Positions 1 to 5,493 are shown, numbered from the stretch's first letter. The stretch is 5,493 nt of DNA from Halanaerobium sp051746665 (GCA_051746665.1 JBNJFG010000117.1:1-5493); one strand, 5' to 3'. Translations and numbers: made by a program. The notes: generated by a model from the sequence alone, not told the origin.

Positions 1-413
1 TTAACATTTTCTTCTTCAGCCTGATCAGAGGCAAATTCATTTTGAGAAAAGTTAATAATTATTTCATCCAGTTCAGAGTTTTTGATTTCCTCTTTTAAAT
101 TTTCTAAATTATGATGATCAATTATTTTTTTATCCAGCTTAAAATTATTTTCTGCTGCTATTTCTTTTATTTCTTTTAAATAGTTTTTGGCATTGTCATG
201 ATAGTTCTCCACAACAGATTCTTCGAGATCATCAACTACTTTTTTGCCTAAAACTCCAACTTCAGATACTAAATGCTCAGATAGTTTAGGTACTTTTTCA
301 AGCATAACTGCTCTGACAAAAAGTCGATCATTTTGATTGAGTTTCTTTATCAGGTGTCCGTTTATTTCCCTTAAGCCACAATAACTGAATAAAATCAGCA
401 TATAATTTTTCAT
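1..413 (-). CDS. Partial gene: universal-stress-protein-like (USP/UspA fold) protein, N-terminal 137 residues
   Basis: An open frame starts at ATG 411-413 and runs off the left edge without a stop (137 codons seen). The start is supported by a GAGGGA Shine-Dalgarno site at 421-426, 7 bases upstream, and by a promoter at 500-528. The visible protein is acidic and soluble, with alternating strands and helices that I read as a USP alpha/beta fold: strand 1 at about residues 4-10 (YMLILFS), strand 2 at 31-38 (LFVRAVML), a long charged helix at about 60-90, strand 3 at 92-99 (KLDKKIID), and strand 4 at 115-121 (LDEIIIN). The usual N-terminal VDGS-like motif of ATP-binding USPs is absent; the equivalent stretch reads FSYCGLRE. 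Nucleotide binding is therefore doubtful from this half. The gene lies directly downstream of an anion transporter, and USPs are known partners of some transporters. I am confident this is a real gene but only moderately confident of the fold. Transcription of this gene may be independent of the transporter. Confidence 0.6.
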   Translation of the reverse strand, partial: MKNYMLILFSYCGLREINGHLIKKLNQNDRLFVRAVMLEKVPKLSEHLVSEVGVLGKKVVDDLEESVVENYHDNAKNYLKEIKEIAAENNFKLDKKIIDHHNLENLKEEIKNSELDEIIINFSQNEFASDQAEEENV

Positions 414-420
414 AAATTTA

Positions 421-426
421 TCCCTC
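421..426 (-). promoter_or_regulatory. Ribosome binding site of the USP-like gene
   Basis: The minus strand reads GAGGGA, 7 bases before the ATG at 411-413. It fixes this ATG as the start over the in-frame ATG four codons later, which has no such site. Confidence 0.7.
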
Positions 427-499
427 ACAAGTTTTAATAACTTTATTTGAAGTTAAAATTCTTTATCATTTCATAAGACTAAACGATTCAACATATCCT

Positions 500-528
500 A
501 TTATACCCTTATAACTTGTTTTTTTAAA
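500..528 (-). promoter_or_regulatory. Sigma-A-type promoter for the USP-like gene
   Basis: On the minus strand a perfect TATAAT -10 box (500-505) lies 17 bases downstream of TTTAAA (523-528), a 4-of-6 match to the -35 consensus. Transcription would start near 493, giving a leader of about 80 bases before the ATG at 413. The promoter begins only a few bases past the transporter stop codon, and I see no convincing terminator there. The USP-like gene may therefore be read both from this promoter and by read-through. Confidence 0.6.
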
Positions 529-534
529 GTAATA

Positions 535-1926
535 TTAAATAAAAATTTCAAGTCCAATCAGCGGCCAGTAAAATCTAGCTACCAATATATAAATTATCCA
601 GCCAATTACTTTAAGCAGCATTCCCCATTTTAAGGCATCTTTGATCTCATAGTAACCAGATGAAAAAGCAATTGCATTTGGTGGTGTTCCCATTGGTAAT
701 AAGAAAGCTAGACCACCTGATAAAGCAACTGATAGAGTTAACAAAATAGGATTAAGGCTGTAGGCTTCAGCTGCACTAAAGGCTAGAGGTAAAATTACTG
801 CCACAGATGCTACATTACTTACTCCCTCAGTTAAAACTGAAGTAAATATTCCTAGTATTAATATAAATAGAAATGGTGCTATATCTAATTGGGAGAAAAA
901 TCTTTCAGACATCCAATCAGTAACTCCAGTTTCTACAAGTGAAGAGGCAATAACTATTGCACCTCCATACATTAAAATTACTCCCCAGTTAACATATTCC
1001 TCAACTTCTTCCCAGCTGATAACCTTAAAGGCAACAATTAAAACTCCTCCTAAAAGAGCAGTAACTGCTATATTTATTATTTTTGAAAAGAAAAGCCAGC
1101 TAAATACTACAACTGCTAATATGACAATCAATTTCTTTTCAGAAGTCGATAAATCTCCCATAGCTTCTGATTTTGCTTTTAATTTTTCTAAAGAACCAGA
1201 AGTATCTTTAATATCAATATCAGCAAATTTTGTAATAATTACTGCAAAAACAATTAAAAGTAAAAATGGAAGCGGCCAGCTGTATTTAATCCATTCGAAA
1301 AAACCAATGGAGATTCCATAATGCTTTTCTAATAAGCCAACTGCTAAGAGGTTGCGGGCACCACCAAGATAGGTTGTAATACCACCAATTACTGTTCCCC
1401 AGGCCATGGTTAAAAATAACAGCTTACCATAATTGCTTTCCAGAGGTTTTAAATCTAGACTAACTGCAATTTCTAAAACTATCGGGAAAAGTAAGGCTGC
1501 AACTGCATGTTCCGGCATAATTAAAGATAAAAAAGCAGCTGTAAATAATATCCCATATAAAAGCTTAAGTGGACTGCTGCCGCTGAAAGATATTATCTTA
1601 AAAGCTAACCTTGATCCCAATCCTGTTTGATAAAGACCAGAAGCTAAGATTAAAGCTCCCAGGATAAAAAAGATTGCTTTAGAGCCAAAAAGTGAAAATG
1701 TATATTCTATACTCATAACATTCAAAAGTGGCAGCAGGGCAATCCCAAGCAAAGATGTTACTGATAAAGGAAGTACATGGCTAACCCAGAAAGTTAAGAC
1801 CAGCACAAATACTGCCAGTGCTCTCTGTCCTGCTGGGGTTAAACCTGCCATAGTTGGCATTACTAAAAGTGTTATAAATAAAATAATTCCGATATATTTA
1901 ATTATTTCTTTAAAATATTTGAACAT
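535..1926 (-). CDS. DASS/SLC13-family anion transporter (sodium:dicarboxylate/sulfate symporter-like) with divergent binding motifs
   Basis: This 463-residue polytopic inner-membrane protein has the normal length for the DASS (divalent anion:Na+ symporter, SLC13/CitT) family. Members import dicarboxylates, citrate, sulfate or phosphate. The family's inverted repeat is visible. In the C-terminal half, TEGVSNVASVAVILP (366-380) corresponds to the SNT hairpin, and LPMGTPPNAIAFSSG (410-424) is a good SLC13 signature. In the N-terminal half the equivalent SNT site reads MPEH (137-140), and the GTPPN-like loop reads GGARN (188-192). A charged cytoplasmic loop lies at about 234-264. I chose ATG 1924-1926 because AAAGGGA lies 8 bases upstream; a TTG seven codons earlier would sit inside that ribosome binding site. 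Substrate and coupling ion cannot be told from the sequence. The changed N-terminal motifs suggest altered cation coordination. The gene follows mtnA across a possible terminator, has no clear promoter of its own, and precedes a USP-like gene. The family call is sure; the substrate is unknown. Confidence 0.93.
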   Translation of the reverse strand: MFKYFKEIIKYIGIILFITLLVMPTMAGLTPAGQRALAVFVLVLTFWVSHVLPLSVTSLLGIALLPLLNVMSIEYTFSLFGSKAIFFILGALILASGLYQTGLGSRLAFKIISFSGSSPLKLLYGILFTAAFLSLIMPEHAVAALLFPIVLEIAVSLDLKPLESNYGKLLFLTMAWGTVIGGITTYLGGARNLLAVGLLEKHYGISIGFFEWIKYSWPLPFLLLIVFAVIITKFADIDIKDTSGSLEKLKAKSEAMGDLSTSEKKLIVILAVVVFSWLFFSKIINIAVTALLGGVLIVAFKVISWEEVEEYVNWGVILMYGGAIVIASSLVETGVTDWMSERFFSQLDIAPFLFILILGIFTSVLTEGVSNVASVAVILPLAFSAAEAYSLNPILLTLSVALSGGLAFLLPMGTPPNAIAFSSGYYEIKDALKWGMLLKVIGWIIYILVARFYWPLIGLEIFI

Positions 1927-1934
1927 AAAATCAT

Positions 1935-1941
1935 TCCCTTT
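1935..1941 (-). promoter_or_regulatory. Ribosome binding site deciding the transporter start
   Basis: The minus strand reads AAAGGGA, 8 bases before ATG 1924-1926. The longer reading from TTG 1945-1947 has no comparable site and would place this one inside the coding region, so the 463-residue form is preferred. Confidence 0.75.
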
Positions 1942-1968
1942 CAACAAAACTACGTATTAAAAATAGAT

Positions 1969-2002
1969 AAAAAACCTCACCGGCTTTTGAGAACAGGAGA
2001 GG
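1969..2002 (-). terminator. Imperfect intrinsic terminator (possible attenuator) between mtnA and the transporter
   Basis: On the minus strand CCTCTCC (1996-2002) can pair with GGTGAGG (1975-1981): six Watson-Crick pairs around one T-T mismatch, with a 14-base loop. A run of six Ts follows (1969-1974). The stem is short, so termination may be partial. An overlapping alternative hairpin, AACAG with CTGTT around a 6-base loop, would use part of the same arm and could act as an antiterminator. No promoter is evident between here and the transporter, so some read-through would be needed to express it. Confidence 0.5.
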
Positions 2003-2042
2003 CTGTTAAAACTTTGTTTTTTTTGATCTAAATAATTTATTT

Positions 2043-3095
2043 TTAAAAAAGATCTTTTATCCCTTTTTCAAAAGGTGCTTTAATAATTCCTTTTTCAGTA
2101 ATAATCGCTTTAATATAAGAAGCAGGTGTTACATCAAAGGCAGGATTATAGACTTTTACTTCTTTAGGTGCAGTTCTGCGGCCAAATCCGTTTCTAATTT
2201 CTTCAGCATCTCTTAGTTCAATTTCAATATCTGCTCCAGTTTTTGTTTCCAGATCAATAGTTGAAGTAGGAGCCAGAAAATAAACTGGTATCTGATATTC
2301 TTTGGCTAAAATAGCGACACCTAAAGTTCCAATTTTATTTGCCGCATCACCATTGGCTGCAATTCTATCTGCTCCAACTAAGACAGCATCAATTTTTCCT
2401 TCTTTCATCACCTGAGCTGCCATATTATCAGTAATGACTGTTACATCTAAGCCGGCCTTATTTAATTCAAAGGCTGTTAAACGTGAACCCTGCAGCAGCG
2501 GTCTTGTTTCATCGGCGTAAATTTTAAAATTATAAGCTCTGTCAAAACCAAGATACATCGGAGCCTCGGCTGTACCATAGCCAGAAGTTGCAAGTCCTCC
2601 GGCATTACAATGAGTTAAAAGTCCCATCCCTGGTTCTAATAATTTTAGTGCATGTTCTCCGATAGCCTGATCCATCTTTTGATCTTCTTCTAAAATAAGA
2701 TTACTTTCTTCTAAAAGAGCCTTTTTTATCTCTCTAACATTTTTAGCTGCCTTGGCTTCAACCTCAAATCTATTTTCCATCCTCTTTAAAGCCCAAAAAA
2801 GATTGACTGCAGTTGGCCTGGAAGTTGCAAGATAATCACTGATTTCTTTTAATTCTTTTCTTAATTCAGAAACTGAATCTGTCTGATACTGATTGAGACA
2901 GACATATAGTCCATAAGCAGCTGCTATTCCAATTGCAGGAGCTCCTCTGACTCTCAGCTTTTTTATAGCCTCCCAGATATCTTCTCTTTTATTAAGTTCT
3001 AAATATTTTTCTGTTTCTGGTAATAAAGTTTGATCCAGCAGAACCAGCTTATCATTATTTTTATTTAGTCTGGCCGGTACAATACTTTTAGTCAT
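2043..3095 (-). CDS. mtnA: S-methyl-5-thioribose-1-phosphate isomerase (aldose-ketose isomerase, eIF2B-like fold)
   Basis: This cytosolic enzyme converts 5-methylthioribose-1-phosphate to 5-methylthioribulose-1-phosphate in salvage of methylthioadenosine. In several bacteria MtnA also acts on 5-deoxyribose-1-phosphate in the DHAP shunt. The 350-residue length is normal. Family landmarks are all present: RGAPAIG (50-56) near the sugar-phosphate site, THCNAGGLATSGYGTA (161-176) with the expected catalytic Cys163, ETRPLLQGSRLTAFEL (196-211), and VLVGADRIAANGD (238-250) with the expected catalytic Asp243. The tail has the NPAFDVTP motif (317-324). These favour MtnA over eIF2B subunits or archaeal ribose-1,5-bisphosphate isomerase. 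Start ATG 3093-3095 is fixed by a very strong AAGGGAGG site 7 bases upstream. No other methionine-salvage gene (mtnK, mtnP, mtnBCD, or a ribulose-phosphate aldolase) is in the window. It may be co-transcribed with the small gene 85 bases upstream, since no clear promoter or strong terminator separates them. I see no SAM riboswitch. Confidence 0.96.
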   Translation of the reverse strand: MTKSIVPARLNKNNDKLVLLDQTLLPETEKYLELNKREDIWEAIKKLRVRGAPAIGIAAAYGLYVCLNQYQTDSVSELRKELKEISDYLATSRPTAVNLFWALKRMENRFEVEAKAAKNVREIKKALLEESNLILEEDQKMDQAIGEHALKLLEPGMGLLTHCNAGGLATSGYGTAEAPMYLGFDRAYNFKIYADETRPLLQGSRLTAFELNKAGLDVTVITDNMAAQVMKEGKIDAVLVGADRIAANGDAANKIGTLGVAILAKEYQIPVYFLAPTSTIDLETKTGADIEIELRDAEEIRNGFGRRTAPKEVKVYNPAFDVTPASYIKAIITEKGIIKAPFEKGIKDLF

Positions 3096-3102
3096 TTGAA
3101 GG

Positions 3103-3110
3103 CCTCCCTT
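3103..3110 (-). promoter_or_regulatory. Strong ribosome binding site of mtnA
   Basis: The minus strand reads AAGGGAGG, 7 bases before the ATG, close to the full anti-Shine-Dalgarno complement. It suggests efficient translation and fixes the start. Confidence 0.85.
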
Positions 3111-3180
3111 GATTTGCTGCTAATTAACTAATTTTAATTTCTAGGACTAAAAAGCCTGTAGTATTTTTTTAGTAAAAATT

Positions 3181-3294
3181 TTAATATACTGCTGCTGCAG
3201 CCTGAGCATTATTAAGTGATATTAAAAAGATTGCAATTATAATACTTAATAGTACGAATTTCCAGTTTTCCTGTATTTCGTTTAAAATCTCCAT
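3181..3294 (-). CDS. Small unrecognised protein, 37 residues, single membrane span or signal-peptide-like
   Basis: I do not recognise this protein. It starts at ATG 3292-3294, with AGAGGA 8 bases upstream (3303-3308), and ends at TAA 3181-3183. The layout is an acidic N-terminus (MEILNEIQEN), one Trp-Lys pair (11-12), a hydrophobic core of about 16 residues (13-28, VLLSIIIAIFLISL plus flanks), then a short tail NNAQAAAAVY. The core is long enough for one transmembrane helix. The tail contains AQA followed by A, which resembles a signal peptidase I site and would leave only about five residues. Against a classical signal peptide, the N-terminus is net negative. An extended -10 promoter lies about 50 bases upstream, and a terminator isolates the gene from capD, so it looks like an independently transcribed gene possibly leading into mtnA. 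A longer reading from TTG 3379-3381 would run across that promoter and has no good ribosome binding site. It could still be a chance open frame. Confidence 0.5.
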   Translation of the reverse strand: MEILNEIQENWKFVLLSIIIAIFLISLNNAQAAAAVY

Positions 3295-3302
3295 TTTAAT
3301 CT

Positions 3303-3308
3303 TCCTCT
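3303..3308 (-). promoter_or_regulatory. Ribosome binding site of the 37-residue protein
   Basis: The minus strand reads AGAGGA, 8 bases before ATG 3292-3294. This is the main evidence that the short form, not the longer frame starting at a TTG further upstream, is translated. Confidence 0.6.
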
Positions 3309-3354
3309 CATAATTTATATTTTTTAAGATTTGATTAGCAGTTATACTATTCAT

Positions 3355-3381
3355 ATCATACCATTTTCTTATTAAGAACAA
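3355..3381 (-). promoter_or_regulatory. Candidate extended -10 promoter for the small gene (and perhaps mtnA)
   Basis: The minus strand reads TGG-TATGAT (3355-3363), an extended -10 element with a 5-of-6 box. The possible -35 TTGTTC (3376-3381) is weak and only 15 bases away. The start point would be near 3348, about 50 bases before the ATG. Its position just after the capD terminator supports a new transcription unit. Confidence 0.4.
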
Positions 3382-3389
3382 TTTAAAAA

Positions 3390-3431
3390 TAGATTAAAAA
3401 GAAATTAAGCAGATTAATTATTAATTTGCTT
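3390..3431 (-). terminator. Probable Rho-independent terminator of capD
   Basis: Positions 3407-3431 form a near-perfect inverted repeat. On the minus strand AAGCAAATTA pairs with TAATCTGCTT, with one mismatch and a 5-base loop. A T-rich stretch with five consecutive Ts follows (3396-3400). The stem is AT-rich and the T run starts about six bases after it, so efficiency is uncertain. It lies about 27 bases after the capD stop. Confidence 0.5.
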
Positions 3432-3457
3432 TACAAAAAAATTATAAATAAAAATCA

Positions 3458-5332
3458 TTAAGAGGATTTCTTATTCTTTTTAAAATTCACCTTTTTTACA
3501 TTATCTCTTCTCGGCTGATAAGTATCGACCAGATCAACTAGAGCAGTTATAATTTCAGGCCCAGTAGCTTTTTCTGCCAGCTTTTCTAATTTACTAAGAT
3601 GTTGATCTAAAAATTCCTGATCTACAGCTCCTAAATTATTAATGAAAATCCGCTCATGTTCTGTGGCAATATTATCTTCTGTATCACATAAAAGTTCTTC
3701 ATATAATTTTTCTCCTGGACGAAGTCCAATCACATCTATGTCTATATCTTCATAAGGTGTTAACCCTGAAAGAGCAATTAAATCTTCAGCGAGATCCATG
3801 ATTTTAACAGGTTCTCCCATATCAAGAACAAAAACCTCTCCTCCTTGACCTAAGGCTCCAGCCTGAATCACAAGCTGTGAGGCCTCTGGAATAGTCATGA
3901 AGTAGCGGGTTATATCTTTATGAGTAACAGTCAGCGGTCCACCACTGGCAATTTGTTTTTTGAATAAAGGAATTACACTACCCTGACTGCCTAAAACATT
4001 ACCAAAGCGAACTGCCATAAATTTAGTTTTAGTCTTTTTATTAATTGTCTGGATAACCATTTCAGCTGCTCTTTTGGAAGCTCCCATTACATTTGTAGGA
4101 TTAACTGCTTTATCAGTTGAAATCAAAACAAAACGTTCAATTTCAAATTCAGCTGCAGTCTGAGCTAAGTTTCTGGTTCCCATAATATTATTTTTAACAG
4201 CTTCTTCAGGACTCGTTTCCATCAGCGGCACATGTTTATGAGCTGCTGCATGGAAAACAACATCTGGAGAATGTTCCCTAAATACTTTTTCTAACTTATT
4301 TTTATCTCTGATACTGCCGATAATAGAGATTAAATCTAAGTCTGGATATTGATCTTTTAAATCTCTTTCTAAAAAATAAGTGGTGTTTTCATTGATATCA
4401 AGAATGATAATTTTTTCAGGATCAAATTTAGCTGCCTGACGGCATATTTCTGAACCAATTGAGCCGCCTCCACCACTCACCAATATAGTTCTATCTTTAA
4501 GATAAGCTGAAATTTCATTTGTAATTAAATCTACCTGATCCCGACGCAAAAGGTCTTCTACTTTTATCTCTCTAATCTGATTTAAAGAAACATCTCCCTT
4601 TAAAATTTCATAAACTCCGGGTACTATTTCAACTTTGACATCTTTTTTATTGCTCAGTTCATAAAATCTTTTGATTGTTTTTCCTTCAGCAGACGGAATA
4701 GCAATTATTACTTCATCTACATCATATTCTTCTATTAATTGCGGTATTTTTTTAGTTTTACCTAGTACTTTATGGCCGTGAATCTCTAAAGCCTGTTTAG
4801 ATGGATCATCATCTACCAGACCAATTACCTTTTTACCAATCTCTGGATGTTTCTGCATTTCTCGAATAATTATTTCTGCAGCATCACCAGCACCAATGAT
4901 TAAAACTCTTTTTTGCGAGTTATTGCTCTGATTACGGTTCAAAAAATCTTTTAATAACCTGAGACTAAAGCGCATTCCACCCAGCAAAAAGATATCTGTC
5001 ATTAAGTTAATAGCAATAATACTGCGGGGAAAACCGACTCTAAAGAAATAAATATAAATAACAAATAGTGTATTAATCATAATTGTAGCTTTAAAAATAG
5101 AATAAAGCTCAGACATACTGGCATACTGCCACATCTTGTTATAGAGTGAAGAAAAGTAAAGAACCAAAAAAGAAATCACTGTAATTGCGACTAAGTAATT
5201 AATTTGAAAATACTGCATCCAGGCTTCATCAAAGCGCAGAATGAAAGAAAATAACAAAGCTAGATTCACCAAAATTAAATCAATAATAATTAACCTTGGT
5301 TTTTTGTATAATTTAAGTAAAAATTCAAGCAT
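3458..5332 (-). CDS. capD: Membrane-anchored nucleotide-sugar 4,6-dehydratase, CapD/PglF/WbpM family
   Basis: This 624-residue enzyme has the family's usual length. Members convert UDP-GlcNAc (or a similar UDP-sugar) to the 4-keto-6-deoxy sugar used for capsule, O-antigen, exopolysaccharide or protein glycans. About four N-terminal transmembrane segments (roughly 13-33, 46-63, 84-98, 103-119) precede a first Rossmann domain with RVLIIGAGDAAE (142-153). The catalytic SDR domain follows. It has the NAD(P) glycine motif SGGGGSIGSE (286-295), HAAAHKHVPLME (361-372), STDKAVNPTN (405-414) with Thr406-Asp407-Lys408, and MGASK (416-420). Met416 stands where most SDRs have the catalytic Tyr of YxxxK, as known for PglF, while Lys420 is kept. 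RPGEKLYEELL (538-548) is the typical late motif. The C-terminus is lysine-rich. I chose ATG 5330-5332; a TTG six codons upstream overlaps the GGGAG at 5344-5348. It appears to have its own promoter and terminator. No glycosyltransferase is in view, so the exact glycan is unknown. Confidence 0.92.
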   Translation of the reverse strand: MLEFLLKLYKKPRLIIIDLILVNLALLFSFILRFDEAWMQYFQINYLVAITVISFLVLYFSSLYNKMWQYASMSELYSIFKATIMINTLFVIYIYFFRVGFPRSIIAINLMTDIFLLGGMRFSLRLLKDFLNRNQSNNSQKRVLIIGAGDAAEIIIREMQKHPEIGKKVIGLVDDDPSKQALEIHGHKVLGKTKKIPQLIEEYDVDEVIIAIPSAEGKTIKRFYELSNKKDVKVEIVPGVYEILKGDVSLNQIREIKVEDLLRRDQVDLITNEISAYLKDRTILVSGGGGSIGSEICRQAAKFDPEKIIILDINENTTYFLERDLKDQYPDLDLISIIGSIRDKNKLEKVFREHSPDVVFHAAAHKHVPLMETSPEEAVKNNIMGTRNLAQTAAEFEIERFVLISTDKAVNPTNVMGASKRAAEMVIQTINKKTKTKFMAVRFGNVLGSQGSVIPLFKKQIASGGPLTVTHKDITRYFMTIPEASQLVIQAGALGQGGEVFVLDMGEPVKIMDLAEDLIALSGLTPYEDIDIDVIGLRPGEKLYEELLCDTEDNIATEHERIFINNLGAVDQEFLDQHLSKLEKLAEKATGPEIITALVDLVDTYQPRRDNVKKVNFKKNKKSS

Positions 5333-5343
5333 ATAAATGTCAA

Positions 5344-5348
5344 CTCCC
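5344..5348 (-). promoter_or_regulatory. Ribosome binding site of capD, long spacing
   Basis: The minus strand reads GGGAG, 11 bases before ATG 5330-5332, a longer gap than at the other genes here. A second GGGAG (5364-5368) lies 13 bases before the alternative TTG at 5348-5350. Two starts six codons apart are thus possible, with the ATG favoured. Confidence 0.5.
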
Positions 5349-5385
5349 AATAAATATAAATTTCTCCCTGTTGATAGCTATTTAC

Positions 5386-5414
5386 ATTATATTGTAATTT
5401 ATTCTTTATTTCAA
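5386..5414 (-). promoter_or_regulatory. Near-consensus sigma-A promoter of capD
   Basis: On the minus strand TTGAAA (5409-5414) is separated by exactly 17 bases from a perfect TATAAT (5386-5391), in an AT-rich spacer. Transcription would start near 5379, giving a leader of about 47 bases. This is the best promoter in the window and implies that capD can be expressed without an upstream gene. Confidence 0.75.
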
Positions 5415-5432
5415 TCAATTCGACAAAGTTAG

Positions 5433-5492
5433 CTAGAAAACTAATTTATAATAGCTTACCATTGTTATCTCTAATTCAGTCTGAGCAAGATT
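5433..5492 (-). CDS. Possible C-terminal end of an upstream gene (19 codons and TAG stop)
   Basis: One minus-strand frame stays open from the right edge to TAG at 5433-5435 and encodes NLAQTELEITMVSYYKLVF. The other two minus frames stop within seven codons. The helical, amphipathic composition looks like a real protein tail, and its Asn-Leu-Ala-Gln-x-Glu-Leu run recalls the ends of long-helix proteins such as TolC-type outer-membrane factors. Nineteen codons are too few for an assignment. It ends about 20 bases before the capD -35 box, with no terminator visible between. Confidence 0.35.
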   Translation of the reverse strand, partial: NLAQTELEITMVSYYKLVF

Positions 5493-5493
5493 C

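Noticed and set aside
1..3. TTA at the left edge, which would be a TAA stop on the minus strand
   Set aside because: It is out of frame with the USP-like gene started at 413, so that gene continues beyond the window.
414..499. AT-rich imperfect hairpin in the leader of the USP-like gene, tested as a terminator or riboswitch
   Set aside because: Pairing needs a bulge and is only A-T rich. No known riboswitch core or T run is present.
1121..1321. Plus-strand open frame of 66 codons
   Set aside because: It lies wholly inside the transporter gene on the opposite strand, has no ribosome binding site of note, and its composition is that of an antisense shadow.
1433..1630. Plus-strand open frame of 65 codons
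   Set aside because: It is antisense to conserved transmembrane coding sequence of the transporter and shows no recognisable protein features.
2047..2058. Perfect palindrome AAAAGATCTTTT at the 3' end of mtnA
   Set aside because: It lies inside the last codons, has only a GATC core and no loop, and is easily explained by AT-rich coding sequence; a real terminator candidate lies further downstream.
3146..3173. Inverted repeat ACTAAAAA / TTTTTAGT between the small gene and mtnA
   Set aside because: The stem is almost all A-T with a 12-base loop and no proper T run on the minus strand. It is too weak to call a terminator or regulatory structure.
3295..3381. N-terminal extension of the small protein from a TTG start (66 residues)
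   Set aside because: No ribosome binding site precedes the TTG. The extension overlaps a promoter and contains the strong ribosome binding site of the inner ATG.
5333..5344. Consensus -35 hexamer TTGACA just upstream of the capD ATG
   Set aside because: No matching -10 box lies about 17 bases downstream, which is already coding sequence. The good promoter is at 5386-5414.

Overview
The window is low-GC bacterial DNA with every supported gene on the minus strand, so transcription runs from high to low coordinates. Shine-Dalgarno sites are purine-rich and strong, and the promoters are sigma-A-like. AT-rich codon use, AT-rich spacers and this gene set fit a low-GC anaerobic Firmicute. Halanaerobium or a relative in the Halanaerobiales is my best guess, made from general impression and not from any database match.

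Layout, in transcription order. Positions 5433-5492 may hold the last 19 codons of an unidentified upstream gene. A near-consensus promoter (5386-5414) drives a large membrane nucleotide-sugar 4,6-dehydratase of the CapD/PglF/WbpM family (3458-5332), which appears monocistronic and is followed by a hairpin-plus-U-run terminator (3390-3431). Next comes a small gene not described by any family I know, encoding a 37-residue single-span membrane or secreted peptide (3181-3294) with its own extended -10 promoter and a strong ribosome binding site. It may be co-transcribed with mtnA, the methylthioribose-1-phosphate isomerase gene (2043-3095). An imperfect terminator or attenuator (1969-2002) separates mtnA from a DASS/SLC13-type anion transporter (535-1926). 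The last gene, cut by the left edge (1-413), has its own promoter (500-528) and looks like a degenerate universal-stress-protein (USP) fold.

The genes do not form one obvious pathway. CapD belongs to surface polysaccharide or glycan synthesis. MtnA belongs to salvage of methylthioadenosine or 5-deoxyadenosine, by-products of S-adenosylmethionine use. The transporter and the USP-like protein may form a functional pair. The points most worth a second look are the transporter's altered cation- and substrate-site motifs and the small membrane peptide. I see no CRISPR array, mobile element, tRNA, rRNA or phage gene, and no multi-gene novel system. Counting the small gene, no stretch longer than about 145 bases lacks a gene.
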